Assembly: GCA_965603095.1 (NCBI GenBank)
Contig: CBFDBQ010000020.1
Location: 1-35,111, forward strand
Length of the DNA stretch: 35,111 bases
DNA from: DAOVVL01 sp965603095
GTDB taxonomy: Bacteria > Pseudomonadota > Alphaproteobacteria > Rhodospirillales > Magnetovibrionaceae
Reading direction: 5' to 3'
Of the stretch, positions 14,447 through 23,502 are shown piece by piece. Each line of letters starts with the position of its first letter. Within the stretch, counting starts at the first letter, position 1. The position numbers and the translations under genes were made by a program. The notes beneath the pieces were generated by a model that saw only the letters and a program-made list of their open reading frames with translations, did not search any database and had not been told where the DNA came from.

Positions 14447-15529
14447 TTATCCGCATTGCGCCTTAAAACGCAATAAATGATCGGCCAACACCAACGCCAG
14501 CATGGCCTCGGCAATGGGAACCGCACGAATACCAACGCAGGGGTCGTGGCGACCCTTGGTGGAAATGGTGGTCTGTTTTCCGCCCTTGGTTATGGTTTTG
14601 CGTGGCGTCAATATTGAACTGGTAGGTTTTACCGCAAAGCGGGCAACAATATCTTGGCCCGATGAAATACCACCCAATGTTCCGCCGGAATTGTTGGAAA
14701 GAAATTTGGCCATACCTTTTTCCATGCGGATTTCATCTGCATTTTCAACCCCGGTTAATTCGGCGGCCGCAAAACCTGCGCCAATTTCAACACCCTTGAC
14801 CGCAGGGATGGACATTAATGCCTTGGCGATGTCGGCATCAAGGCGGTCAAAAACAGGCTCACCTAATCCTGCCGGGATACCGCTTGCCGTTACCTCAACA
14901 ATGGCGCCAGCTGAATTACCGTCTTTGCGGATACCGTCTAGATAATCTGCCCATACTTTGGCGGCATCGGCATCGGGGCCAAAAAATGGGTTTTTGGCAA
15001 CATTGGCCCATTTGAATTTTTTAGGATCTATGGCGTGCGGCCCTATTTGAATTACCGCGCCGCGCAATTTTATTTTTTTACCCAAAGCATCAACCAGAAC
15101 CTTTTGCGCAATTGCACCACCGGCAACGCGCACTGCGGTTTCTCGCGCGCTAGAGCGCCCACCACCGCGATAATCGCGCAGGCCGTATTTTGCTTCATAG
15201 GTAAAATCGGCATGTCCGGGGCGAAATTTGTTTTTTATGTCTGAATAATCTTTGGAGCGGGTATCGACATTTTTAATTAATAAACCAATGGGCGCACCAG
15301 TGGTTTTTCCTTCGAACACACCGGAAAGAATTTCGACCTTGTCCGGTTCTTTGCGTTGGGTAGTAAAACGCGATTGCCCCGGTTTGCGTTTATCCATAAA
15401 CGGTTGGATGTCTTTTTCCGAAAGCTGAATTCCCGGCGGGCAGCCGTCAACCACACCGCCAATTGCGGGCCCATGGCTTTCGCCAAATGTGGTAAGTCGG
15501 AAAATTTCTCCGAATGTGTTTCCGGGCAT
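14447..15529 (-). CDS. aroC: Chorismate synthase
   Basis: FMN-dependent enzyme that removes phosphate from EPSP to give chorismate, the branch point for aromatic amino acids and other aromatics. Family signatures are clear: GESHGPAIGGVVDGCPPGI near the N terminus, the RGGGRSSARET segment in the middle (Arg/Ser-rich, binds EPSP), and the C-terminal KGRHDPCVGIRAVPIAEAM. At 360 residues the length is normal. The ATG at 15529 begins the canonical MPGNTFGEIFRLTTFGESHG start. It is co-directional with fabI, 25 bp downstream of it, a pairing common in alphaproteobacteria. Confidence 0.97.
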   Translation of the reverse strand: MPGNTFGEIFRLTTFGESHGPAIGGVVDGCPPGIQLSEKDIQPFMDKRKPGQSRFTTQRKEPDKVEILSGVFEGKTTGAPIGLLIKNVDTRSKDYSDIKNKFRPGHADFTYEAKYGLRDYRGGGRSSARETAVRVAGGAIAQKVLVDALGKKIKLRGAVIQIGPHAIDPKKFKWANVAKNPFFGPDADAAKVWADYLDGIRKDGNSAGAIVEVTASGIPAGLGEPVFDRLDADIAKALMSIPAVKGVEIGAGFAAAELTGVENADEIRMEKGMAKFLSNNSGGTLGGISSGQDIVARFAVKPTSSILTPRKTITKGGKQTTISTKGRHDPCVGIRAVPIAEAMLALVLADHLLRFKAQCG

Positions 15530-15554
15530 TAAATGGTTCCTTGTTTAGTGTTAA

Positions 15555-16367
15555 TTATACCGTTGAAATATCGGGCGCGTCTGCGGCTTTCATACCTACT
15601 ATATTATAACCACAGTCAACATAATGCACCTCACCAGTTACACCGCTGGCTAGTGGGGAAAGAAGGTAAAGACCGGCCCCACCAACATCATCAAGCGTAA
15701 CATTGCGGCGCATGGGTGAATTATATTCGTTCCATTTCATTATATACCTGAAATCGCCAATACCGCTGGCGGCTAAGGTTTTCATCGGCCCGGCAGAAAG
15801 GGCATTTACGCGAATACCGTCTTTGCCTAAATCTTCAGCCAAATAACGCACGCTTGCTTCCAGTGCGGCCTTGGCAACACCCATAACGTTGTAGTGGGGG
15901 ATTACTTTTTCTGCACCATAATACGAAAGCGTCAACAGTGACCCGCCAGCGTTTAAAAGCGGTGCGGCGTATTTTGCAACGTGGGTAAATGAAAAAACTG
16001 AAACTTCCATTGAATTGAGAAAATTTTCACGGGTTGTATCAATGTAGCGACCCTTTAATTCATCCTTGTCCGAATATGCGACCGCATGAACAACAAAATC
16101 CAATTTGCCCCAGCGAGATTCAATTTCGGCAAAAGCCGATTCAAGGCTGGCATAATCGGTAACGTCACATGGGATTATAAAATCTGAGCCTAATTCCTTG
16201 GCCAACGGTTCGACCCTTTTTTTCAGGGCGTCACCCTGATAGGTCAGTGCCAGTTCGGCACCTTGACTGGCAAGGTGGCTGGCAATGCCCCAGGCAATAG
16301 ACCTGTTGTTTGCGACACCCATGATAAGGCCGCGTTTTCCTGCCATTAGTGGTTTGGTGTTGGTCAT
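15555..16367 (-). CDS. fabI: Enoyl-[acyl-carrier-protein] reductase (NADH), FabI
   Basis: Catalyses the last reductive step of each fatty-acid elongation cycle, reducing enoyl-ACP with NAD(P)H. Short-chain dehydrogenase fold. The atypical FabI nucleotide loop IMGVANNRSIAWGIA is near the N terminus, and the catalytic pair Tyr-x6-Lys sits in HYNVMGVAKAALE. The substrate loop ALSAGPMKTLAASGI is conserved; this is the target region of triclosan-type inhibitors. The frame is open to 16424, but the ATG at 16367 is preferred because AGGA lies 7 nt upstream and the protein then has the usual 270 residues; the 19 upstream residues are atypical. Divergent from the YihY-type gene across 188 bp. Confidence 0.96.
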   Translation of the reverse strand: MTNTKPLMAGKRGLIMGVANNRSIAWGIASHLASQGAELALTYQGDALKKRVEPLAKELGSDFIIPCDVTDYASLESAFAEIESRWGKLDFVVHAVAYSDKDELKGRYIDTTRENFLNSMEVSVFSFTHVAKYAAPLLNAGGSLLTLSYYGAEKVIPHYNVMGVAKAALEASVRYLAEDLGKDGIRVNALSAGPMKTLAASGIGDFRYIMKWNEYNSPMRRNVTLDDVGGAGLYLLSPLASGVTGEVHYVDCGYNIVGMKAADAPDISTV

Positions 16368-16555
16368 TTTTTTCCTATTTATTGTTATCTGTATTATTGA
16401 TGTGTTTGGGCGCTTGATTGTCACTTTACACTAAACAAGGTTAGGCAAAAAGTATAACAATCCTAAAAAACTGGTTATATTTCATTACTTTGGGGTTTAA
16501 GTTACATGGGTGTATGATGCCCGCAATCGGGTTAACAGACGGTTGAATAATTATC

Positions 16556-17821
16556 ATGACAAACAATCAGGCGACGCCCTCAAGCACAGCAAACGCCCCC
16601 CGCCCAATGACCGGCGGTGGATTTATGGCAGATTTCCTTGCTTTTTTTAAGTTGGTATTCAGACGATTTGGAAATGATGGCGGAATGCGTATTGCCGCCT
16701 CCCTTAGCTATACCTCGTTGTTGGCACTGGTTCCGTTGGGGGTTATTGCCTTTTCCGTTTTGAAGGCATTTCCGGTTTTTGACAGCATCCGCGACCGCCT
16801 TCAGGGCATGGTGTTTGATGCATTTTTGCCGGAAACCATTAACAACGTTCAAGAGCATTTCACCGAATTTGTTGGCAAGGCCGGTGGCCTGACGGCAATT
16901 GGTATTGTTGCGTTGGCGGCGGTTGCCATAATGTTGCTAGCCACTATTGAAGCGGCCCTGAACGATATATTTAGGGTCAAGGCCAAGCGTGCATTTATTC
17001 CACGCATGATGATGTTCTGGGCCGTGCTTACCATGGGGCCATTATTGCTTGGCGGCAGTTTATCGCTGGCAACATATTTATTTGCCCTTACCGAGATGGC
17101 CAAAATAGCCGAGGTAAGCCAGCTAAGCGGAATTGCATGGTTGATAACAAGGCTTATTCCAACCGCATTGGCAATTTTTGCCTTTAGCGTTTTTTACGCA
17201 ATAGTTCCTTTTCGCCCGGTCAAGGTTTCCCATGCGCTTATTGGCGGACTATCGGCAGGTCTTTTATTTGCATTGGTGCGAAAGGGGTTCGCAATTTACG
17301 TTCAGGCATTTCCCGCATACCAAACGCTTTATGGCGCACTTTCAACCATACCCATATTTCTTATCTGGATGTATTTTTCATGGGCGGTGGTTTTTATTGG
17401 CGCAGAGGTTACCGCGTCATTACCGGAATGGGGAAAGAAAAGAGCAACAGGTGGGCTGAAATCACTAACACCCGCCCTCAGGCTCGAAGCCGCTCTGCAG
17501 GTGCTGGAGGTTTTATGGCGTCAGTCACGGGGTGAAGAAATAAACGCTGATGACGGAAAAACCAACTCTGACATTTTTGCTGAAACCATGGATGAGCTTC
17601 GCCAAGTTGGTATTGTCGCCTTGAGCAATGATGATAAATGGCTTTTAAATCGCGATTTAACTTCGCTTACATTATCCGAACTTGCATACGGTTTATCTCT
17701 CGCGCCAAATGCAGATGATGTTACATCCGCTGGTACCGCATGGCAGACACGTTTCAAATCTTCCCTAGATCGTTCCACCGATGGCTGGAATAAAGATGTG
17801 GCTGGGTTATTTAGTAATTAA
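16556..17821 (+). CDS. YihY/UPF0761-family inner-membrane protein, 421 aa
   Basis: Polytopic membrane protein of the YihY (RbgA-independent, formerly misnamed ribonuclease BN) family; its role is still unclear. After a 40-residue cytoplasmic N terminus, the family hallmark GGMRIAASLSYTSLLALVPLGVIAF opens the first membrane helix. Further helices lie at about 115-135, 160-180, 205-225, 235-250 and 270-290, the last within IPIFLIWMYFSWAVVFIGAEVTASL. The C-terminal 125 residues are soluble and resemble a winged-helix-like tail with a DELRQVGIVALSNDDKWLLNRDL segment, longer than in short family members. The ATG at 16556 has only a weak ribosome site. The gene converges on dnaJ-like, with a triplicated repeat in the 87-bp gap. 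Confidence 0.9.
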   Translation: MTNNQATPSSTANAPRPMTGGGFMADFLAFFKLVFRRFGNDGGMRIAASLSYTSLLALVPLGVIAFSVLKAFPVFDSIRDRLQGMVFDAFLPETINNVQEHFTEFVGKAGGLTAIGIVALAAVAIMLLATIEAALNDIFRVKAKRAFIPRMMMFWAVLTMGPLLLGGSLSLATYLFALTEMAKIAEVSQLSGIAWLITRLIPTALAIFAFSVFYAIVPFRPVKVSHALIGGLSAGLLFALVRKGFAIYVQAFPAYQTLYGALSTIPIFLIWMYFSWAVVFIGAEVTASLPEWGKKRATGGLKSLTPALRLEAALQVLEVLWRQSRGEEINADDGKTNSDIFAETMDELRQVGIVALSNDDKWLLNRDLTSLTLSELAYGLSLAPNADDVTSAGTAWQTRFKSSLDRSTDGWNKDVAGLFSN

Positions 17822-17832
17822 CTTTACTAATG

Positions 17833-17911
17833 GGCGAGGGGTAGAGCGCCTTAATCATTATGGGGCGAGGGGTAGAGCGCCTTATTAATTGGCGAGAGAT
17901 AGAGCGCCTTA
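17833..17911. repeat. 21-bp motif in three tandem copies between convergent genes
   Basis: A 21-bp unit starting GGCGAGGGGTAGAGCGCC and ending TTA occurs at 17833-17853, 17864-17884 and 17891-17911. The first two copies are identical; the third has two changes (GGGGT to GAGAT). Unit starts are 31 and 27 bp apart. Each copy has GGCG and CGCC ends able to form a 4-bp stem. The last TTA is the stop codon (TAA, minus strand) of the DnaJ-like gene. The unit may be a small REP-like element, or a duplication of the 3' end of that gene. Confidence 0.8.
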
Positions 17912-18796
17912 TTCGGCAGCTTCAGAAATCTTGGTTTTTCGGGCGTTGTATGGATTTTTGCCAACCCATTTACGAATAAAATCAACAAACGATTTGTCTT
18001 GTTTTTCCGGCAACACAACTTTTAGGGTTACGTATTGGTCACCGTTGCGGCCATCTTTTGTTTTAATACCGCGCCCTTTTAAGCGCAGACGTGTGCCGCT
18101 GTTGGAATTTTTAGGTATTTTTAATGAAACAATACCATGAATTGTTTCGGCCTCTATTCGTCCACCCAACACAGCCTCGTCAATGCTTACGGGTATTTCT
18201 GAAAAAATATCCTTTTCCTTGCGGGTGAAAACAGCATCGGGCGATACTTTTATTTCAACTAACGCATCACCATCACCGCCACCGTTGGTGCCGTTCATTC
18301 CCTGACCTTTTAGTCGCAGAACTTGACCGTTTTCGGTTGCCGCCGGAATGGATACCTTTAGCGATTTATTGTTTGCCATGCGTACGGTTTTGTTTGCACC
18401 CAGCGCCGCTTCAATGAATGGAACATGTAGGGTATAAGTTACATTTGCACCTTTGGTCCTAACGGATGTTTTTTTCTGTCTGTCTTTAAAAAAATTATCA
18501 AACCTGCTTTTGTTTCTTTGAGCAGTATTGTTTGGTGGTCTGGTGCCAAAACCAGCACCGTATGCTTTTCTTTCGTTGCCGTTTGCGTCTATTTCGCCGG
18601 CATCAAATTTTTTACGTCTTGTTGGATTTGAAAGTATATCGTATGCGCCTGATATTTCTTTGAAACGGTTTTCAGCGCGGGCATCACCGGGGTTTGAATC
18701 TGGGTGGCTGTTGCGAGCAAGGCGGTGATATTCTTTTTTAATTGCACCAAGACTTGCGTTTTTTGATACGCCTAGAATGTTGTACGGGTCACGCAT
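17909..18796 (-). CDS. DnaJ/CbpA-type co-chaperone, 295 aa
   Basis: J-domain protein that would stimulate Hsp70 (DnaK) ATPase and deliver clients. The J domain occupies residues 1-68, with YNILGVSKNAS at its start and an intact HPD (NSHPDSNPG). A Gly/Asn-rich linker (about 75-105) follows, then two beta-sandwich substrate-binding domains (about 115-280), seen in LRLKGQGMNG and IPVSIDEAVLGGRIEAETIHG. The CxxCxGxG zinc fingers of true DnaJ are absent, so this is a CbpA/type II protein. The ATG at 18796 starts the canonical MRDPYNILG. It follows the lipoprotein gene in the same direction, 33 bp apart. The tail has an extra basic segment compared with E. coli CbpA. Confidence 0.93.
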   Translation of the reverse strand: MRDPYNILGVSKNASLGAIKKEYHRLARNSHPDSNPGDARAENRFKEISGAYDILSNPTRRKKFDAGEIDANGNERKAYGAGFGTRPPNNTAQRNKSRFDNFFKDRQKKTSVRTKGANVTYTLHVPFIEAALGANKTVRMANNKSLKVSIPAATENGQVLRLKGQGMNGTNGGGDGDALVEIKVSPDAVFTRKEKDIFSEIPVSIDEAVLGGRIEAETIHGIVSLKIPKNSNSGTRLRLKGRGIKTKDGRNGDQYVTLKVVLPEKQDKSFVDFIRKWVGKNPYNARKTKISEAAE

Positions 18797-18829
18797 TGAT
18801 CACCAATTTTCTTTCCTTAAGTGCTGGAT

Positions 18830-19339
18830 TTAGGCACTGGGTTCACGAACAACCTGCCACGATCCGTCTTCGTTTTTACACGCGGTTCCGGTTGCCGTGC
18901 TTTCTCCGCCGTCGGTAAATATGGTTGTTTCAAAATCACGACAGTCTTCACCGGTTTTTGCCTGCTCATAGGTATCACCAGCTTTTGCCGTGCCATTGTT
19001 TCCGCTTTCGGGATTGGACCAGCCAGAATCTTTATTTGCTTCACCATTTTCAAGCGCATCGTTGAGGGTAACTGAGGCCATTTGCCTGTCGCGTTCGGTT
19101 AGGCGTCTGGCAATTTCATCACCCATTACGGCACCAAGGCCCGCACCCAATGCAATGGATGCTGATTTACCAATACCACTACCAAGCTTCGATCCTATTA
19201 TACCACCTAATACGCCACCAATTATTGTGCCCGCTTTGCGTGAACCGCCTTCATTTCCGGCGCACGCTCCCAGCACAGAGGCGGCCACTAAAATTGCCAA
19301 TGATTTTTTTATTATCCCTGTGTTTGGCTTTCGTACCAT
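18830..19339 (-). CDS. Glycine-zipper outer-membrane lipoprotein (rickettsial 17 kDa antigen-like)
   Basis: Surface lipoprotein. The N-terminal signal peptide has a basic start, a hydrophobic core and a lipobox VLGAC, with Cys25 the expected lipidated residue. A glycine-zipper segment follows (GTIIGGVLGGIIGSKLGSGIGK... to about residue 75), able to form a membrane-inserting helical hairpin. Then come DEIARRLTERDRQMASVTLNDALENG and a C-terminal domain with two cysteines (EDCRDF, GTACKNEDGSWQVV) that probably form a disulfide. The whole plan matches the Rickettsia 17 kDa antigen family. The ATG at 19339 has AGGG about 10 nt upstream. Co-directional with the DnaJ-like gene. Confidence 0.9.
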   Translation of the reverse strand: MVRKPNTGIIKKSLAILVAASVLGACAGNEGGSRKAGTIIGGVLGGIIGSKLGSGIGKSASIALGAGLGAVMGDEIARRLTERDRQMASVTLNDALENGEANKDSGWSNPESGNNGTAKAGDTYEQAKTGEDCRDFETTIFTDGGESTATGTACKNEDGSWQVVREPSA

Positions 19340-19464
19340 GGAAATTTTCCCTGTTTTAACTCTTTAAATGCTTAGGGTTTATAGCTGCATCCTGCAGGTT
19401 ACCTCTAAATCCTTACTAAAAATTAACGATAACTGCCGTCTTGTTCGCAATCGTTTGGTTTCAA

Positions 19465-19492
19465 TTGGTTATATGGGTAAAATCGGTATAAT
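19465..19492 (+). promoter_or_regulatory. Sigma-70-type promoter for pdxH
   Basis: TTGGTT (19465-19470), a 16-bp spacer and a perfect TATAAT (19487-19492) lie about 54 bp upstream of the pdxH ATG. The ribosome site GGAAG is 5 nt before that ATG. The divergent lipoprotein gene starts at 19339. Confidence 0.6.
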
Positions 19493-19545
19493 CTGCCTTA
19501 TAATTCAGCCAACATAGTGCCATTTATAACTCACTGGAAGCATAT

Positions 19546-20139
19546 ATGAGCCAGACCCCGACCAAACAAGACCCAATAAAGCTTTTTGAAAATTGGCTTT
19601 CGGATGCCGAAAAAAGCGAACCTAACGACCCAACCGCCATGACGTTGGCAACGGTTGATGCCGATGGCATGCCTCAGGCACGCATGGTGTTGTTAAAAGG
19701 TGTGGACGCAGAAGGATTTGTTTTTTACACCAATTTGGGTTCGAATAAAGCCAAAAATTTATTAAACAATCCAGTTGCGGCATTGGTTTTTCATTGGAAA
19801 AGCCTTCACAAGCAAGTTCGCGTTGGCGGTTCGGTTGAGCCAGTAAGCGAGGCTGAGGCCGATGAATATTTTTCCTCAAGGCAAAGAGATTCACGCATCG
19901 GCGCATGGGCTTCAAAGCAATCACAGCCATTGGAAGGCATGTTTGAATTAGAAGTTCGCGTTGCAAAGTTTGCAGCTAAGTATGCTATTGGTGATATTCC
20001 CAGACCTGAATTTTGGTCAGGCTTTCGCATAAAGCCCAAAACAATTGAATTCTGGTCAGACCGCCCGTTTCGCATGCACGAACGAGAAGTATACAATAAA
20101 ACTGAAAATGGCTGGTCTGTTCAACGCATTTATCCCTGA
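19546..20139 (+). CDS. pdxH: Pyridoxamine 5'-phosphate oxidase
   Basis: FMN enzyme that oxidises pyridoxamine/pyridoxine 5'-phosphate to pyridoxal 5'-phosphate, the last step of vitamin B6 synthesis and salvage. Conserved blocks are PTAMTLATVDADGMPQARMVLLKG, FYTNLGSNKAKNL, the FMN-binding HWKSLHKQVRVGG, the SRQRDSRIGAWAS loop and the C-terminal WSVQRIYP that closes the family. At 197 residues it is slightly short but complete. The ATG at 19546 is supported by GGAAG upstream. DXP from the dxs gene is also a B6 precursor in DXP-dependent organisms. First gene of a probable unit with the cation transporter 22 bp downstream. Confidence 0.96.
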   Translation: MSQTPTKQDPIKLFENWLSDAEKSEPNDPTAMTLATVDADGMPQARMVLLKGVDAEGFVFYTNLGSNKAKNLLNNPVAALVFHWKSLHKQVRVGGSVEPVSEAEADEYFSSRQRDSRIGAWASKQSQPLEGMFELEVRVAKFAAKYAIGDIPRPEFWSGFRIKPKTIEFWSDRPFRMHEREVYNKTENGWSVQRIYP

Positions 20140-20161
20140 AAAAATAAGAGAATATAAATTA

Positions 20162-21097
20162 ATGCACAATCACAGTGACAACATAAACGGTACTTCGCTT
20201 AGTCGTGAAAGTTCGGCCCGGCTCATGCGTATTGCCACCTATGTCGCAGTTGGGGTTGCGGGCACGCTTGTATCATTAAAGTTCTTTGCATGGCTTTCGA
20301 CAGATTCTGTAAGTCTGCTTTCAACCATGATTGACTCGTTACTTGACGTTGCCGCATCAACGGTAAACTTGTTCGCAATTCGTCATGCCTTGCAACCGGC
20401 GGACGAGGAGCATCGTTTTGGTCATGGCAAGGCAGAGGCCTTGGCGGGAATTGCTCAAGCGGCATTTATTTCAGGCTCGGCCGTGTTTCTTTTATTGGAA
20501 GCAATTGACCGAATATTCCACCCCCGCGTTATAGATAGTTTTTCATTGGGCTATACGGTTATGGTCATATCCATTATCGCAACGTTGGGTCTGGTTATTT
20601 TTCAACGTTACGTTGTTAAAAAAACCGGATCGCTGGCGATTGCCGCAGATTCTACCCATTACAAAATGGATATATTAGTAAATATCAGCGTTATTTTATC
20701 TTTATATTTGGTCAGCGAACTTGGATGGGGGATTGCCGATCCATTATTTGCACTGGCTATTGCCGGATACATTCTTCACGGTGCCTATGAAATCGGCAGC
20801 GAAGCCTATCATGTATTGATGGACCGTGAATTACCCGAAGAAGATCGCATCCGCATTCAAGAAATTGCCATTTCGCACAAAGACGTTATTGATATACACG
20901 ATCTACGCACTCGTTCATCGGGTAGCGATATGTTTATTCAACTGCATCTTGAAATGGATCCTGAAATTACCCTTGTTCGTGCACATGATATTGCCGAAGA
21001 AGTAATGCACATGATTGAAAAAGAATTCCCTCGGGCAGAGGTTCTTACCCATCAAGACCCCCACGGGGTAGACGAGCAAGTTGCGTTTGAAAACTAA
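20162..21097 (+). CDS. Cation diffusion facilitator, FieF/YiiP type, 311 aa
   Basis: Metal/proton antiporter of the inner membrane that exports divalent cations such as Zn, Fe or Mn. Six membrane helices span about residues 22-220. The transport-site tetrad is intact: D58 and D62 (DSLLD) in helix 2 and H166 and D170 (HYKMD) in helix 5, with the same 104-residue interval between the second Asp and the His as in E. coli FieF (D49/H153). The DDHD set favours Zn/Fe transport. A cytoplasmic domain (about 225-300) has HDLRTRSSG and HLEMDP, family metal-binding positions. The frame extends upstream into pdxH; the ATG at 20162 was chosen because it gives the family N terminus and does not overlap. 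Confidence 0.93.
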   Translation: MHNHSDNINGTSLSRESSARLMRIATYVAVGVAGTLVSLKFFAWLSTDSVSLLSTMIDSLLDVAASTVNLFAIRHALQPADEEHRFGHGKAEALAGIAQAAFISGSAVFLLLEAIDRIFHPRVIDSFSLGYTVMVISIIATLGLVIFQRYVVKKTGSLAIAADSTHYKMDILVNISVILSLYLVSELGWGIADPLFALAIAGYILHGAYEIGSEAYHVLMDRELPEEDRIRIQEIAISHKDVIDIHDLRTRSSGSDMFIQLHLEMDPEITLVRAHDIAEEVMHMIEKEFPRAEVLTHQDPHGVDEQVAFEN

Positions 21098-21167
21098 TTT
21101 ATTATAATAATAAATTGCGTTAAATTAAGGGGTTACAGGCCATCACAAGGCAGGTTAATATTATCCC

Positions 21168-22706
21168 ATGATTGTTCAAGACCAGTCAGAAACCATTTCG
21201 TTCCTTACCACACCTGCCGCTTTTAACGACGGGACAAAAAGTGTGGGCCGCAAGGAAACCCATATATCAGAAATTTTTATCGGCGATACACGCGTTTTTA
21301 AATTAAAGCGCGCAGTGAAGTTTCCTTATATAGATTTTTCTACCCCTGAGTTACGCAAGTCTTATTGTGAGACCGAGGTGGCGGTAAATAGGCGCACCGC
21401 ACCCGGCATTTACATCGGGGTTAAACCAATTACTCGTACTGCCGATGACGAACTAGAGATAGGTGGCAGTGGCGAAGCTATCGATTGGGTGGTTGAGATG
21501 AAACGCTTTGACGAAGATATGCTTTTTAGCCAAATGGTAAAAACTGAAAAGATTGACCGTTTTTTAATGGAGCGCTTAGCCGATAACATTGCAACATTTC
21601 ACGCGGGCGCTGAAGCCAGAACCGATGGTGGTGGGCGAACCGGCATCGCTCTTATAATCGAAGGCAATGCTAAAGCATTTAACGAAAATGATGGCGATGT
21701 GCTGAACAAAGCCAAGGTTGATGAATGTATTCAAAAATCACTAGCGGAACTTGATGAAATATCATCCTTGCTCGACCGTAGGCGAGAAGGCGGTTGTGTA
21801 AGATTTTGTCATGGCGACATGCACCTTGGAAATATTGTTTTGCTAGATGGCGAACCAACCTTATTTGATGCCATAGAATTTAATGACAACATGAATATCA
21901 CCGATGTTTTATATGACCTTGCGTTTTTATTGATGGATTTGGAACACATGGGCAGGGCCGATTTGGCTAACGTTGCCATGAACCGTTATATGGATATAAC
22001 TGGATCGGCTTGGGGGTTGGTTACGTTTCCGCTTTTTCTTTCATTGCGTGCGGCAATTCGTTCCCACGTTTCAGCAACACTTGCCGGTATTTCAACCGAT
22101 AAATCAGCTGCTCCACAATTAAAAAACAATTCACGCGAATTTTTGCAAATGTCACTTGATTATCTTATCCCGCCTCCTGCTAGGTTAATAGCCGTTGGTG
22201 GGCTATCTGGCAGTGGAAAATCTCGCGCCGCTAGAGCGTTAGCCCCATTAATTGGCGCCCGACCCGGTGCCCGCGTACTTAGAAGCGACGTAATAAGAAA
22301 ACGCATTGCCGGTCTTCATCCATTGGATCGCCTTGATGAAAGCGGCTACAGCGTCGATATGACCGAAAAAACTTACCAGGCCGTATATGACGAAGCTCGT
22401 GCAGTTTTATTAAGTGGACATTCGGTAATTGCAGATTGTGTTTTTGCAAAACCCGAACAACGTCAAGCCATAACTGACGTGGCCAAGGATGTGGAGGTTC
22501 CGTTCGATGGGTTGTGGCTCAATGCCGACCCCGATGTAATGGAAGCCCGCGTTACCAAGCGGGTTGATAACGCATCAGACGCTGATGCCCGAATTGTCAG
22601 GCAACAGCTTGAATATGACCTTGGTGAAATGGAATGGAAACACATTAATAGCTCAGGCACACGCGAGGAAACAGATGCCCTTTGTGTTGAGGCGGTGGGC
22701 CATTAA
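21168..22706 (+). CDS. Fusion of aminoglycoside-phosphotransferase-like kinase and AAA/P-loop kinase, 512 aa
   Basis: Two enzymatic modules in one chain. Residues about 20-330 form a kinase-like fold with the catalytic HGD (215-217), metal-binding N222 and the later D234 in TLFDAIEFND, as in the APH/COG2187 family. Residues about 338-510 form a P-loop kinase (AAA_33/COG0645) with a perfect Walker A GGLSGSGKS (344-352) and the downstream SDVIRKRIAG. This fusion is found in many proteobacteria and is not known to give antibiotic resistance; the substrate is unknown. The ATG at 21168 has a weak ribosome site. It lies 70 bp after the cation transporter and reads the same way. Confidence 0.9.
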   Translation: MIVQDQSETISFLTTPAAFNDGTKSVGRKETHISEIFIGDTRVFKLKRAVKFPYIDFSTPELRKSYCETEVAVNRRTAPGIYIGVKPITRTADDELEIGGSGEAIDWVVEMKRFDEDMLFSQMVKTEKIDRFLMERLADNIATFHAGAEARTDGGGRTGIALIIEGNAKAFNENDGDVLNKAKVDECIQKSLAELDEISSLLDRRREGGCVRFCHGDMHLGNIVLLDGEPTLFDAIEFNDNMNITDVLYDLAFLLMDLEHMGRADLANVAMNRYMDITGSAWGLVTFPLFLSLRAAIRSHVSATLAGISTDKSAAPQLKNNSREFLQMSLDYLIPPPARLIAVGGLSGSGKSRAARALAPLIGARPGARVLRSDVIRKRIAGLHPLDRLDESGYSVDMTEKTYQAVYDEARAVLLSGHSVIADCVFAKPEQRQAITDVAKDVEVPFDGLWLNADPDVMEARVTKRVDNASDADARIVRQQLEYDLGEMEWKHINSSGTREETDALCVEAVGH

Positions 22707-22761
22707 ATAATTGGCCCAAAACAATTGTAAAGGGGGACGGTTTTGCCCTAACCTCATAAAC

Positions 22762-23502
22762 ATGGAAACAGATAAAAAAACAGTAATCATCACAGGCGCA
22801 TCACGCGGTATAGGCCATGCAACGGCCATGCTTTTTATGGAGCGGGGCTGGAACATTATAACGTGCTCTCGCGAAGATGTACCCGATGAGTGTAAGCGTG
22901 ACCCAAATTGGACTACGCACATACCAACAGACCTTTCCGATCCAAAAAGCCTTAATAATTTTATTTCCCAAGCAAGCGAGGCATTAGATGGTGCACCGTT
23001 GCATGGGTTGGTAAATAACGCTGGGCTGTCGCCCAAAACCCCATACAAAGAACGCCTTGGTTGCCTGAATGGCGATATAGATGCATGGCATGAAGTATTT
23101 GAAATAAATTTCTTTGCCGCTCTTAGGCTCTCGCGGGGGTTTGCCAGCGCATTGCACAAGGGCAAGGGTGGGATAGTAAATATTACATCCATTGCCGGGC
23201 ATTCAATCCATCCGTTTGCAGGCTCGGCTTATTCAATTTCTAAAGCGGCCCTTAGCGCCCTTACCCGTGAAATGGCAAATGAATTTGCCGCCCTTGAGGT
23301 TCGGGTAAATGCGGTCGCTCCAGGAGAAATAGAAACATCGATGATACAGCCGGAATATGAGGCACTTATCCCGCGTATTCCGCTAGAACGAATGGGTAGT
23401 CCGCGTGATGTCGCCACCACCGTTTTTTATCTTTGTTCTGATGATTCCAATTATGTGACCGGAACCGAAATATGGGTTACCGGGGGGCAGCATCTTTTCT
23501 AG
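22762..23502 (+). CDS. Short-chain dehydrogenase/reductase (FabG-like), 246 aa
   Basis: NAD(P)-dependent oxidoreductase with Rossmann fold. Cofactor loop TGASRGIG, the structural LVNNAG, catalytic Ser in ITSIAG, and the Tyr-x3-Lys pair in YSISKAAL are all present, with the C-terminal GTEIWVTGGQHLF. The substrate cannot be inferred; it is more divergent than housekeeping FabG. The frame opens at a TTG (22711), but the ATG at 22762 gives the usual distance of about 10 residues to the cofactor loop. The nearest G-rich ribosome-like sequence (AGGGGG) is about 25 nt away, so the start is not certain. It is the last gene before the DnaA-box region. Confidence 0.9.
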   Translation: METDKKTVIITGASRGIGHATAMLFMERGWNIITCSREDVPDECKRDPNWTTHIPTDLSDPKSLNNFISQASEALDGAPLHGLVNNAGLSPKTPYKERLGCLNGDIDAWHEVFEINFFAALRLSRGFASALHKGKGGIVNITSIAGHSIHPFAGSAYSISKAALSALTREMANEFAALEVRVNAVAPGEIETSMIQPEYEALIPRIPLERMGSPRDVATTVFYLCSDDSNYVTGTEIWVTGGQHLF

